From NCBI GenBank assembly GCA_964436975.1, contig CAYTET010000052.1, forward strand, positions 1 to 14,142: 14,142 bases of DNA, written 5' to 3'. The translations under genes were made by a program, and so were the position numbers. Numbering within the stretch: the stretch's first letter is position 1; the number at the start of each line of letters is the position of its first letter. The notes beneath the pieces were generated by a model. It did not search any database and had not been told where the DNA came from. It saw nothing but the letters and a program-made list of their open reading frames with translations. The DNA comes from CAYTET01 sp964436975 (GTDB lineage: Bacteria; Bacillota_I; Bacilli_A; Erysipelotrichales; Erysipelotrichaceae). Below, piece after piece: positions 6,674-13,598 of this stretch.

Positions 6674-7363
6674 ATGGGACAGCATAAAATCGAGACTCAC
6701 CTGCACACCAAGCATACCAGCCGGTGCGGCTGGCTGGATGCCGAAACCCTGGTGACAAAGTATAAAGAGGCCGGCTATGACGCCATTGTCGTCACCGACC
6801 ACTACAACCGCACGACTTTCGAATATCTTAAAGTTGATCTGCAGTCCCCTTCAGCCGATAAGCTGGGGGCTTTCCTCAACGGCTACCACAAGATGGTTGA
6901 TGCCGGTGAAAAGATCGGTGTCAAGGTCTTCCGCGGCGCCGAGCTGCGCTTTGATGAAAGTGATAATGACTATCTGCTGTACGGCTACACCGACGATCTG
7001 CTGGCGGACCCCGAAAGCGTCATTAAAATGGGCATTGCCACCTTCGGCCCGATTGCCAAGGCGGCCGGAGCCCTGATCATCCAGGCCCATCCCTACCGGG
7101 ATATGTGCACTCCGGCAATTGCCTGCTATATTGACGGGGTGGAAGTCTATAATGCTTCCCCGCGCCATGACTCCCATGATGCCATGGCCCTGCAGTATGC
7201 CAAGGACTACGGCCTGATTCAGACATCCGGATCAGACTGCCACCGGCTGGAAGATATCGGCCGGGCCGGCATCATCTCGCAGACCATGCCTTCCGAAAGC
7301 TTCGGCATGATGCGGCTGATCCGCAGCCGCTGCTACCAGCTGATTACCCCTGATAACAAGTAA
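6674..7363 (+). CDS. PHP-domain metal-dependent hydrolase
   Basis: The protein has 229 residues and is a stand-alone PHP domain, a fold that binds two or three metals and usually cleaves phosphoester bonds. The metal-ligand series is complete: H9-L-H11, D42-H43, E90 (RGAEL), H139 (QAHPY), E157 (GVEVYN) and the C-terminal GSDCH with D188 and H190. No polymerase or other domain is attached, so the substrate cannot be named; a sugar phosphate, a nucleotide or RNA ends are all possible. I chose ATG 6674 because GGAGG lies nine bases upstream and the PHP fold starts at once. An in-frame TTG at 6569 falls at the transcription start. It has its own promoter with a cre site, divergent from the GAPDH operon, which suggests related carbon-source control. 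A strong terminator follows. Confidence 0.88.
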   Translation: MGQHKIETHLHTKHTSRCGWLDAETLVTKYKEAGYDAIVVTDHYNRTTFEYLKVDLQSPSADKLGAFLNGYHKMVDAGEKIGVKVFRGAELRFDESDNDYLLYGYTDDLLADPESVIKMGIATFGPIAKAAGALIIQAHPYRDMCTPAIACYIDGVEVYNASPRHDSHDAMALQYAKDYGLIQTSGSDCHRLEDIGRAGIISQTMPSESFGMMRLIRSRCYQLITPDNK

Positions 7364-7388
7364 CTTCCGTTTTTCTCCTCTTTATGTT

Positions 7389-7425
7389 GGCGGCTGACTA
7401 TTTCCATCAGCCGCCTTTTTATTTA
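7389..7425 (+). terminator. Rho-independent terminator after the PHP gene
   Basis: A perfect 9-bp stem, GGCGGCTGA / TCAGCCGCC, with a 9-base loop is followed by TTTTTATTT. It starts 26 bases after the PHP stop codon. Confidence 0.92.
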
Positions 7426-7497
7426 TCGGTATTGCGAAGATGCATACCTGGTCCCGGCCGCAAGGCGTTTCATATATTAATGATGCTTTCCGCCAGT

Positions 7498-7541
7498 GCC
7501 GCTTTTTTTGGTCATAAACCGTCATGCGGCGGTTTTTCTTT
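7498..7541 (+). terminator. Possible second, weaker terminator or leader hairpin
   Basis: AAACCG (7516-7521) and CGGTTT (7530-7535) form a short stem followed by a U-rich run. Alternatively GCCGC (7498-7502) pairs with GCGGC (7526-7530). Stem energy looks modest. The rest of the 311-base gap between 7364 and 7674 shows no gene and only a weak promoter-like pair (TGAATA 7589, TAAACT 7612) for the next gene. Confidence 0.35.
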
Positions 7542-7620
7542 TACAGACAGGCCGCGTTACAGGCAGCCCCCTAATTTAGCAGGCGGGCTGAATAAGACCG
7601 TCCTTTTATGGTAAACTGAA

Positions 7621-7648
7621 GCCGGAAAAGGAGGACATGACTTCCGGC
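7621..7648 (+). other. Hairpin with a Shine-Dalgarno sequence in its loop, ahead of the nucleoside hydrolase
   Basis: GCCGGAA and TTCCGGC form a perfect 7-bp stem around a 14-base loop that contains AAGGAGG. The GGAGG ends 40 bases before the only in-frame start (ATG 7675). Two nearer ATGs (7637, 7659) are out of frame. The one at 7659 opens a seven-codon frame whose TAA overlaps the real start, so coupled translation is possible. Confidence 0.35.
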
Positions 7649-7674
7649 AAACGGCGTCATGCGAATATACAGAT

Positions 7675-8694
7675 ATGGATAAAAAGAAAATCATTATGGA
7701 TGTGGATACCGGAACCGATGATGCCTGCGCTCTGGTAATGGCCATGCTGGATCCGGCCGTTGATTTAATCGGCATCATGTCGGTCAACGGCAATCTGGAA
7801 GTCAAACTGACCACCGATAATACCTTAAGGGTGGTTGACTGCTGCCATAAGGGCGGCCAGGTCAAAGTGTACCGCGGAGCCGATCTGCCGATGGTCTGCA
7901 CCCTGGATCCGCACAGTCTGCAATCCTTAGATCCCATTCCCCACCGCCAGGGCCAGCAGAAAGCCCATGCCATGCATTCCGACCATCTGCCCCTGCCGGA
8001 AACAGCCTTGAAGGAAGAAGCCGTCCGGGCTGTCCCCTGGCTGATCGAAACCCTGCTGGCGGCTGAAGATAAAGAGATTACGATTGTGGCCGTCGGCCCG
8101 GCAACCAATATCGGGCTGGCCCTGCGCAGCGATGAGCGCATTGCGGCCAAAATCAGACAGATCATCCTGATGAGCGGCGGTGATCATATTGCCAACGCCA
8201 CCCCGGCAGCTGAATTCAATGCCTTCGGCGATCCCGAAGCCTTAGAAATAATTCTGCAGAGCGGTATCGATACGGTCATCGTTACCCTGGATACCACGCA
8301 TAAAGTGCTGATCAACGAAAAGCAGGCGGCTGAGATTGCGGCTATCGGCACGGCCCCGGCCAAACTTATCAGTGATACCATCAGCCAGCGCATCGATGCC
8401 TACGGCCAGCGCGACAGCGACATGTCGGCTTTGAAAGCCGCCCCGCTGCATGACCCCTTGGCGCTGTGCTATGCCATCCATCCGGAAGTGCTGACCGAAC
8501 TGCCGGAAGTCAGCTGCCATGTTACTTTGACCGGGCCGACCACCGGCCAGACGGTTGTCGACTGGCGGCTGCGCTTTGAAAAGGAAGCCCCCAACTGCCG
8601 GTTTGCCTTAAATGCCAACGGTCCGCTGTTCTACAGCTGGATGCTGGATATTCTGAAAGCCGATGCGGCCAGGGAGAACAGCCATGGAAACTAA
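7675..8694 (+). CDS. Nucleoside hydrolase (inosine/uridine-preferring family)
   Basis: It splits the N-glycosidic bond of a ribonucleoside to free base and ribose. The protein has 339 residues (family about 310-340). The N-terminal calcium-binding motif is DVDTGTDDA at 9-17 (usual DxDPGxDDA, with T in place of P). VAVGPATNIGLAL at 138-150, EFNAFGDPEA at 180-189 and the catalytic HD pair H259-D260 (PLHDPLAL) are present. No signal peptide is seen, so it is cytosolic. Base preference is not readable from sequence. No other in-frame ATG, GTG or TTG exists back to the upstream stop at 7612, so the start is 7675 despite lacking a nearby ribosome-binding site. It overlaps the following nitroreductase gene by 11 bases. 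The ribose released could enter the pentose-phosphate/phosphoketolase route encoded just downstream (inference). Confidence 0.92.
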   Translation: MDKKKIIMDVDTGTDDACALVMAMLDPAVDLIGIMSVNGNLEVKLTTDNTLRVVDCCHKGGQVKVYRGADLPMVCTLDPHSLQSLDPIPHRQGQQKAHAMHSDHLPLPETALKEEAVRAVPWLIETLLAAEDKEITIVAVGPATNIGLALRSDERIAAKIRQIILMSGGDHIANATPAAEFNAFGDPEALEIILQSGIDTVIVTLDTTHKVLINEKQAAEIAAIGTAPAKLISDTISQRIDAYGQRDSDMSALKAAPLHDPLALCYAIHPEVLTELPEVSCHVTLTGPTTGQTVVDWRLRFEKEAPNCRFALNANGPLFYSWMLDILKADAARENSHGN

Positions 8695-9208
8695 ACAGGC
8701 CATTAAAATCCGGCGCTCGATCCGCCAGTATGATTCCAAGCCGCTGACCAAAAAACAGCTACAGACCATTGTTCAGGCCGGCCGGCAGGCGGCCAATGCC
8801 TACGGCTACCAGCAGTTCAAATTCATCGTCATCCGCAATAAAGCCATCCTCCAAAAGCTTGATCAGCTTTCCGCCGATCTGCTGAAGGATGAATATGAGG
8901 CCCGCGACTTTTTCAATGCCCCCCAGATCATCCTGGTGACCGGCCGGCGGGACAACGGGGCCTGCTACATGGATGCCGGCTGCGCCATGACCAACATGAT
9001 GCTGACGGCAGCCGACATGGGGCTGGGCTCCTGCTGGAACAATCAGTTCTATACCATCTCCGACTGTCCGCAGCTGGTCAATTACCTGACCCGGCTGCGT
9101 ATCAGCAAACAGGAAGTCATCTGTGCCTGTCTGGTTGTCGGCCATCCGGCCGTCGATCATGTTGAGGAGCGAAAAAAGCTGATTTCCGAAGTCTATTATT
9201 TCGAGTAA
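8684..9208 (+). CDS. Nitroreductase-family FMN oxidoreductase
   Basis: A small flavin enzyme of 174 residues; the family transfers hydride from NAD(P)H to nitro, quinone or similar acceptors. The FMN-binding signature RRSIRQY is at 10-16. The central segment GCAMTNMMLTAADMGLGSCW and the C-terminal VVGHP are typical. I chose ATG 8684 because GGGAG lies about eight bases upstream and the family begins with this short lead-in. An ATG at 8663 would add seven residues with no ribosome-binding site. The start overlaps the nucleoside hydrolase stop by 11 bases, so the two are co-translated. The physiological substrate is unknown, and a functional link to nucleoside salvage is not evident. No terminator is visible after it. 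Confidence 0.88.
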   Translation: METKQAIKIRRSIRQYDSKPLTKKQLQTIVQAGRQAANAYGYQQFKFIVIRNKAILQKLDQLSADLLKDEYEARDFFNAPQIILVTGRRDNGACYMDAGCAMTNMMLTAADMGLGSCWNNQFYTISDCPQLVNYLTRLRISKQEVICACLVVGHPAVDHVEERKKLISEVYYFE

Positions 9209-9218
9209 AGATATTGCC

Positions 9219-9261
9219 GTTTATTCATTCTTTGTTTAGCATATAAATGGGAAATATCCCA
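9219..9261 (+). promoter_or_regulatory. Possible promoter and palindrome before phosphoketolase
   Basis: TATAAA at 9242-9247 is a good -10 with a poor -35 (GTTTAT at 9219-9224, 17-base spacer). It is followed at once by the inverted repeat TGGGA-AATA-TCCCA (9248-9261), which would sit at about the transcription start and could be an operator. No cre match is seen here. Confidence 0.35.
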
Positions 9262-9276
9262 GAGAAAGGAGTGTTT

Positions 9277-11652
9277 ATGAGTACTGCTTGCCAAGAAAAG
9301 GGCCCGATTACCGAAAAGCTGCTAAAAGAAATGAATGCTTACTGGCGGGCCGCCAACTATCTTTCAGCCGGACAGCTGTATCTTCTGGAAAACCCCCTGC
9401 TGAAAAAACCGCTGACTGCCGCGATGATCAAAAAGAAAATCGTCGGCCACTGGGGAACTGTTCCCGGTCAGAATTTTGTCTTTGTCCACCTCAACCGTGT
9501 CATCAAGCGCTATGATCTTGATCTTATTCTGCTGTCCGGGCCGGGCCATGGCGGCAACTTCTTTATCGCCAATGACTATCTGGACGGCACCTACAGTGAA
9601 ATCTATCCCAATATCTCCCAGGATGAAGCCGGCATGCAGAAACTGTTCAAGCAGTTTTCCTTCCCCGGCGGCGTGCCTTCCCACTGCGCTCCGGAAACAC
9701 CGGGCTCCATCAATGAAGGCGGCGAACTGGGCTATGGCATTGCCCATGCCTTCGGCGCGGTCTTTGACAATCCGGATCTGATTGCCGCGGTCACTGTCGG
9801 TGACGGCGAAGCCGAAACCGGCCCGCTGGCCACCTCCTGGCAGTCCAATAAATTTTTGAATCCCATCAATGACGGCGCCGTGCTGCCGATTCTGCATCTG
9901 AACGGCTATAAGATTGCCAATCCGACGATCTTTGCCCGGATGTCCCACCAGGAAGTTGAATCCTTCTTCCGCGGCTGCGGCTGGAAACCCTACTGGGTTG
10001 AAGGCGACGATCCGATGACCATGCACCGGCTGATGGCCGAAACCATGGACAAAGTCATCAAGGAAATCAAAGCCATCCAGAAGAATGCCCGGACCAACAA
10101 TGATCCGGTCAGACCCGTCTGGCCGATGATCATTCTGCGCACGCCGAAAGGCTGGACCGGACCGAAGGTTGTCGACGGCAAGAAGATTGAAGGTAACTTC
10201 TTAGCCCACCAGGTGCCTATCAGCATGGAAAAGCCGGAGCATGTGGCCCTGCTTGAGCAGTGGCTGCGCTCCTACAAGCCCGAAGAGCTGTTTGATGAAA
10301 ACGGCACCCTGATTCCCGAGTTGAAGCAGTTAGCGCCGACCGGCAACCAGCGCATCGGCATGAATCCGCATGCCAACGGCGGCATCCTGCTGCGGGATCT
10401 GCGTGTTCCTGACTTCAAAGACTATGCCTTTGATATCGGCAGCCATGGCGAAAAGCTCGGCCAGGATATGAGCGAACTGGGCAAATATGTCCGCGACGTC
10501 TTCAAACTGAATGCCGCCAGCAAGAATTTCCGTATCTTTGGACCGGACGAGACTAATTCCAACCGGCTCAACAGTGTCTTTGAAGTTGAAAACCGCGACT
10601 GGAACGCCGCCCGGCAGCCCGATGATGACCATCTGGCCTATGACGGCCGCGTCATGGATTCGATGCTGTCCGAGCATATGTGCGAAGGCTGGCTGGAAGG
10701 CTATCTGCTGACCGGCCGGCACGGTTTCTTTGCCACTTATGAAGCCTTCTCCCGTATTATTGACTCCATGGCCGCCCAGCATGCCAAATGGCTGAAAGTC
10801 TGCAACCAGCTGACCTGGCGGGAAGAGCTGGCTTCGCTTAACCTGATCATGTGCTCAACCGTCTGGCAGCAGGACCACAACGGCTTTACCCATCAGGATC
10901 CCGGCTTTATGGATCACATTGCCAACAAGAAGGCTGATGTGGTCCGCATTTACCTGCCGCCTGATGCCAACTGCCTGCTGTCCACCATGGATCACTGCCT
11001 GAAGAGCCGCAACTACGTCAATGTCATCGTGGCCTCCAAGCATCCCCGGCCGCAGTGGCTGTCCATGAATGAAGCCATCAATCACTGCACCCAGGGCATC
11101 GGCATCTGGGACTGGGCCAGCAATGACCAGGGCCAGGAGCCGGATATCGTCTTTGCCTGTGCCGGTGAAACCCCGACACTGGAAGCCCTGGCGGCGGTCT
11201 CCATTCTCAATAAGGAGCTGCCGGCCGTCAAGATCCGCTTTATCAACGTCGTTGACCTGTTCAAGCTGCAGCCGCATAACGAGCATCCCCACGGTCTGAC
11301 CGATGAGGAGTACGATATGCTGTTCACCAAAGACAAGCCCGTCATCTTCAATTTCCACGGCTACGCCAGTCTGGTTCATGAACTGACCTACCGCCGCCAT
11401 AACAACCGGCTGATGCATGTCCGCGGCTACAAGGAGGAAGGTACCATTACCACCCCGTTTGATGTCCGCGTTCAGAATGACTGCGACCGGTTCCACCTGG
11501 TTCAGGAAGCCCTTAAATTCTTGCCGCAGCTGGGCAACAAGGGAACCTATCTGTATCAGAAGATGAGTGACAAGCTGGTCGAGCATCACCAGTACATCAC
11601 GACTAACGGCATTGACCTGCCGGAAATAGCCGACTGGAAATGGGAGCGCTGA
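9277..11652 (+). CDS. xfp: Xylulose-5-phosphate / fructose-6-phosphate phosphoketolase
   Basis: A cytosolic ThDP enzyme that splits xylulose 5-phosphate with Pi into acetyl phosphate and glyceraldehyde 3-phosphate (many also take fructose 6-phosphate, giving erythrose 4-phosphate). It has 791 residues, full length for the family. H58 (GHWGTVPGQNF), H91 (GPGHGGNF) and H136 (GVPSH) align with H64, H97 and H142 of the Bifidobacterium enzyme at a constant offset of six. The ThDP motif is GDGEAETG at 175-182 with N209 (LHLNGYKI), and the C-half has GRHGFFATYEAF. I chose ATG 9277 because AAAGGAG lies just upstream; ATG 9247 overlaps the -10 box. A strong terminator follows, so it is monocistronic or the end of the preceding unit. 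It could recycle the acceptor for the transketolase of the leftward operon (inference). Confidence 0.96.
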   Translation: MSTACQEKGPITEKLLKEMNAYWRAANYLSAGQLYLLENPLLKKPLTAAMIKKKIVGHWGTVPGQNFVFVHLNRVIKRYDLDLILLSGPGHGGNFFIANDYLDGTYSEIYPNISQDEAGMQKLFKQFSFPGGVPSHCAPETPGSINEGGELGYGIAHAFGAVFDNPDLIAAVTVGDGEAETGPLATSWQSNKFLNPINDGAVLPILHLNGYKIANPTIFARMSHQEVESFFRGCGWKPYWVEGDDPMTMHRLMAETMDKVIKEIKAIQKNARTNNDPVRPVWPMIILRTPKGWTGPKVVDGKKIEGNFLAHQVPISMEKPEHVALLEQWLRSYKPEELFDENGTLIPELKQLAPTGNQRIGMNPHANGGILLRDLRVPDFKDYAFDIGSHGEKLGQDMSELGKYVRDVFKLNAASKNFRIFGPDETNSNRLNSVFEVENRDWNAARQPDDDHLAYDGRVMDSMLSEHMCEGWLEGYLLTGRHGFFATYEAFSRIIDSMAAQHAKWLKVCNQLTWREELASLNLIMCSTVWQQDHNGFTHQDPGFMDHIANKKADVVRIYLPPDANCLLSTMDHCLKSRNYVNVIVASKHPRPQWLSMNEAINHCTQGIGIWDWASNDQGQEPDIVFACAGETPTLEALAAVSILNKELPAVKIRFINVVDLFKLQPHNEHPHGLTDEEYDMLFTKDKPVIFNFHGYASLVHELTYRRHNNRLMHVRGYKEEGTITTPFDVRVQNDCDRFHLVQEALKFLPQLGNKGTYLYQKMSDKLVEHHQYITTNGIDLPEIADWKWER

Positions 11653-11679
11653 AGCCCCGTTGTGCGGTCAGCTGATTCG

Positions 11680-11718
11680 AAACACTGTCTTCTCCGCTGA
11701 AGGCAGTGTTTTTTTATT
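11680..11718 (+). terminator. Rho-independent terminator after phosphoketolase
   Basis: A stem of about 13 bp (AAACACTGTCTTC with GAAGGCAGTGTTT, one G-U pair) with a six-base loop runs into a U-tract. Its end touches the first PhoP half-site of the pst promoter. Confidence 0.92.
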
Positions 11719-11757
11719 TAACATCGATTTAACATTTCCCCGCCCTTCCCTTTTACA
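11718..11757 (+). promoter_or_regulatory. PhoP (Pho) box of the pst operon
   Basis: TTAACA at 11718 and TTAACA at 11729 repeat with an 11-base period, and TTTACA at 11752 lies about two periods on. This fits the Bacillus PhoP consensus TT(A/C/T)ACA with five-base gaps. A possible -10, TACCAT (11767-11772), follows with no -35, as is usual for PhoP-activated promoters. Control by phosphate starvation is inferred from this and from pstS downstream. Confidence 0.7.
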
Positions 11758-11808
11758 GCCGGCTTTTACCATGGAAATGTAAAACAAGAAAAAGGAGAAG
11801 GAAAAGAA

Positions 11809-12618
11809 ATGAGGAAAGCAGTAAGCATTATTCTTTCAGTCCTGCTGGCAGCTACATGCCTGACCGGCTGCGGCAAGCAGTCAGCCAGCGGCAGTGTCGC
11901 TACTGATGGTTCAACTTCCATGGAAAAAGTTATCGGTGCCCTGGGGGAAGCTTTCACCAACGCAAACAGCGGCATCAGTTTTACCTACAACCCGACCGGC
12001 TCTTCCAGCGGCATCAGCGCCGTATCGGACGGTAGCTGCGACATCGGACTGTCCAGCCGGGCCCTCAAAGATGAAGAAAAGGCCGCCGGGCTGACGGAAA
12101 CCATTCTGGCCTATGACGGCATTGCGATCATCGTCAATCCCGCCAATCCGGTCAGCGACCTCAGTCTGGAGCAGATCAGTGCCATCTATACCGGCCAGAT
12201 TACCAACTGGAACCAGGTCGGCGGCAATGATGCGGCTATTGTTCTGATCGGCCGGGAGGCCGGCAGCGGCACCCGTGACGGCTTTGAATCCATCACGGCA
12301 ACCAAGGACCAGTGCCAGTACCGCCAGGAGCTGACTTCAACCGGTGATGTCATCGCCACGGTGGCTTCCAATCCTGATGCCATCGGCTATGCTTCCCTGT
12401 CCGCCGTCAAAGACAGTGTCAGAGCGGTTACGGTAAACGGCGTTGCCGCCGGTGAAGACACCGTCAAAAACGGCACCTATGTCATCCAGCGGCCCTTTGT
12501 TCTGGTCACCAAAACGGACACCCCGCTGTCCGCAGCCGCCCAGTTATTCTTTGATTATGCCACTTCGGCGCAAGCAGCCAGCATCATCGCTGCTGCCGGT
12601 GCCGTAGCGGCCCATTAA
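11809..12618 (+). CDS. pstS: Phosphate ABC transporter substrate-binding lipoprotein PstS
   Basis: It captures phosphate outside the cell and hands it to PstC/PstA. The protein has 269 residues. A signal peptide (MRKAVSIILSVLLAATC) ends in the lipobox LTGC with lipidated C21. The mature part shows the PstS-type phosphate-binding stretches: DGSTSMEKV, NPTGSSSGISAV, GLSSRALKDEE and GREAGSGTRDGFES. AAGGAGAAGG lies before the ATG. A Pho box lies about 50-90 bases upstream. It is the first gene of the pst operon, separated from pstC by a strong hairpin that should favour extra PstS over the membrane subunits. Confidence 0.95.
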   Translation: MRKAVSIILSVLLAATCLTGCGKQSASGSVATDGSTSMEKVIGALGEAFTNANSGISFTYNPTGSSSGISAVSDGSCDIGLSSRALKDEEKAAGLTETILAYDGIAIIVNPANPVSDLSLEQISAIYTGQITNWNQVGGNDAAIVLIGREAGSGTRDGFESITATKDQCQYRQELTSTGDVIATVASNPDAIGYASLSAVKDSVRAVTVNGVAAGEDTVKNGTYVIQRPFVLVTKTDTPLSAAAQLFFDYATSAQAASIIAAAGAVAAH

Positions 12619-12652
12619 TTGTCTGCTTGCTGGCTGGATATATTTATGGGAT

Positions 12653-12680
12653 GGGAAGAAGGGAGAAATTCCTTCTTCCC
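12653..12680 (+). other. Strong intercistronic hairpin between pstS and pstC
   Basis: GGGAAGAAGGGA pairs with TTCCTTCTTCCC (one G-U) as a 12-bp stem capped by a GAAA tetraloop. The following TGTTGCTGTTT is not a clean U-tract, so full termination is unlikely. Likely roles are protection of the pstS 3' end or partial attenuation. Confidence 0.7.
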
Positions 12681-12716
12681 TGTTGCTGTTTAGCAGCGGG
12701 AAAGGAATATTGTAAC

Positions 12717-13598
12717 GTGGGTAAGGCTCTAAATCATAAGAAGCTGCTTGAAAACTTCTTTTACGGTCTGTTTCTGGTCTGCGGATTAGTCAGCGTGGGC
12801 TGTGTTGTTCTGGTAACCGCCTATCTGGTTATCTCCGGGCTTCCGGCCATCCGGCAGATCGGTCTTTTTAATTTTCTTTTTGGTTCAACCTGGGCCTCGA
12901 CGGCCACCCCGCCCAGTTTTGGCATTCTGCCTTTTATTCTGACTTCTGTCTACGGCACCGCCGGCGCCGTATTAATCGGGGTGCCGATTGCCTTTATGAC
13001 CTCTGTTTATCTGGCCAAGGTGGCTCCGGTCAGAGTCAGACAGCTGCTGGCTGAGGCGATCGGCCTTTTGGCCGGCATTCCTTCGGTGGTATACGGTCTG
13101 GTGGGAATGCTGGTGCTGGTTCCGGCCATCCGCAGTCTGTTTAAGGTTTCCGACGGGGCCAGCCTGCTGGCGGCCATTATTGTTCTGACCGTCATGATCC
13201 TGCCCAGCATCATCAAGGTCTGTCTGACCGCCCTGGCAGCGGTGCCGTCTGAGTATGAAGATGCCTCCCTGGCCCTGGGCGCCACAGCCACTGAAACCTA
13301 TTTCAGGGTTTCGGTGCCGGCAGCTAAAAGCGGCATCGCAGCCGCCGTGGTGCTGGGGGTCGGCCGGGCCATCGGCGAAGCGATGGCCGTCATGATGGTC
13401 TGCGGCAATGTGGCCAACATGCCCTCGCTGTTTCAGAGCGTCCGCTTTCTGACCAGTGCCGTAGCCAGCGAGATGTCTTACTCTTCCGGTCTGCAGCGGC
13501 AGGCCCTGTTCTCCATTGCCCTGGTGCTTTATCTGTTTATCATGCTGATCAATGCCACCTTGAACTTTTTTTTGAAACGGGGCAGCAGTCATGACTAA
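12717..13598 (+). CDS. pstC: Phosphate ABC transporter permease PstC
   Basis: Inner-membrane channel subunit, 293 residues (family about 290-310). Hydrophobic segments begin near residue 14 and recur about six times. The conserved AGIPSVVYGLVGM stretch is at about 119-131. The EAA loop that docks the ATPase PstB (EDASLALGATATETYF and on) is at about 181-207, followed by GRAIGEAMAVMM. I chose GTG 12717 because AAAGGA lies 11 bases upstream and the product then starts like other PstC proteins. Earlier in-frame TTG 12627 and ATG 12651 would run through the intercistronic hairpin and add a cysteine-rich tail unlike the family. It overlaps pstA by eight bases (ATGACTAA). Confidence 0.92.
   Translation: MGKALNHKKLLENFFYGLFLVCGLVSVGCVVLVTAYLVISGLPAIRQIGLFNFLFGSTWASTATPPSFGILPFILTSVYGTAGAVLIGVPIAFMTSVYLAKVAPVRVRQLLAEAIGLLAGIPSVVYGLVGMLVLVPAIRSLFKVSDGASLLAAIIVLTVMILPSIIKVCLTALAAVPSEYEDASLALGATATETYFRVSVPAAKSGIAAAVVLGVGRAIGEAMAVMMVCGNVANMPSLFQSVRFLTSAVASEMSYSSGLQRQALFSIALVLYLFIMLINATLNFFLKRGSSHD

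Noticed and set aside
6546..6758. Minus-strand 70-residue open frame across the divergent control region
   Set aside because: It overlaps the PHP start and the promoter/cre region on the other strand. Its composition is not protein-like and no ribosome-binding site is seen.
8663..8683. Upstream ATG for the nitroreductase
   Set aside because: No ribosome-binding site, and it adds only seven atypical residues.
9247..9276. Upstream ATG for phosphoketolase
   Set aside because: It overlaps the likely -10 box and has no ribosome-binding site. ATG 9277 follows AAAGGAG.
10855..11589. Long open frame on the minus strand inside the phosphoketolase gene (also 9364-10026)
   Set aside because: Antisense shadows of a well-conserved gene. 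They have no recognisable domain or ribosome-binding site and arise from its GC-rich codon use.
12627..12716. Upstream TTG or ATG starts for pstC
   Set aside because: The extension spans the 12-bp hairpin and encodes a cysteine-rich tail unlike PstC. GTG 12717 has a ribosome-binding site and a normal N-terminus.
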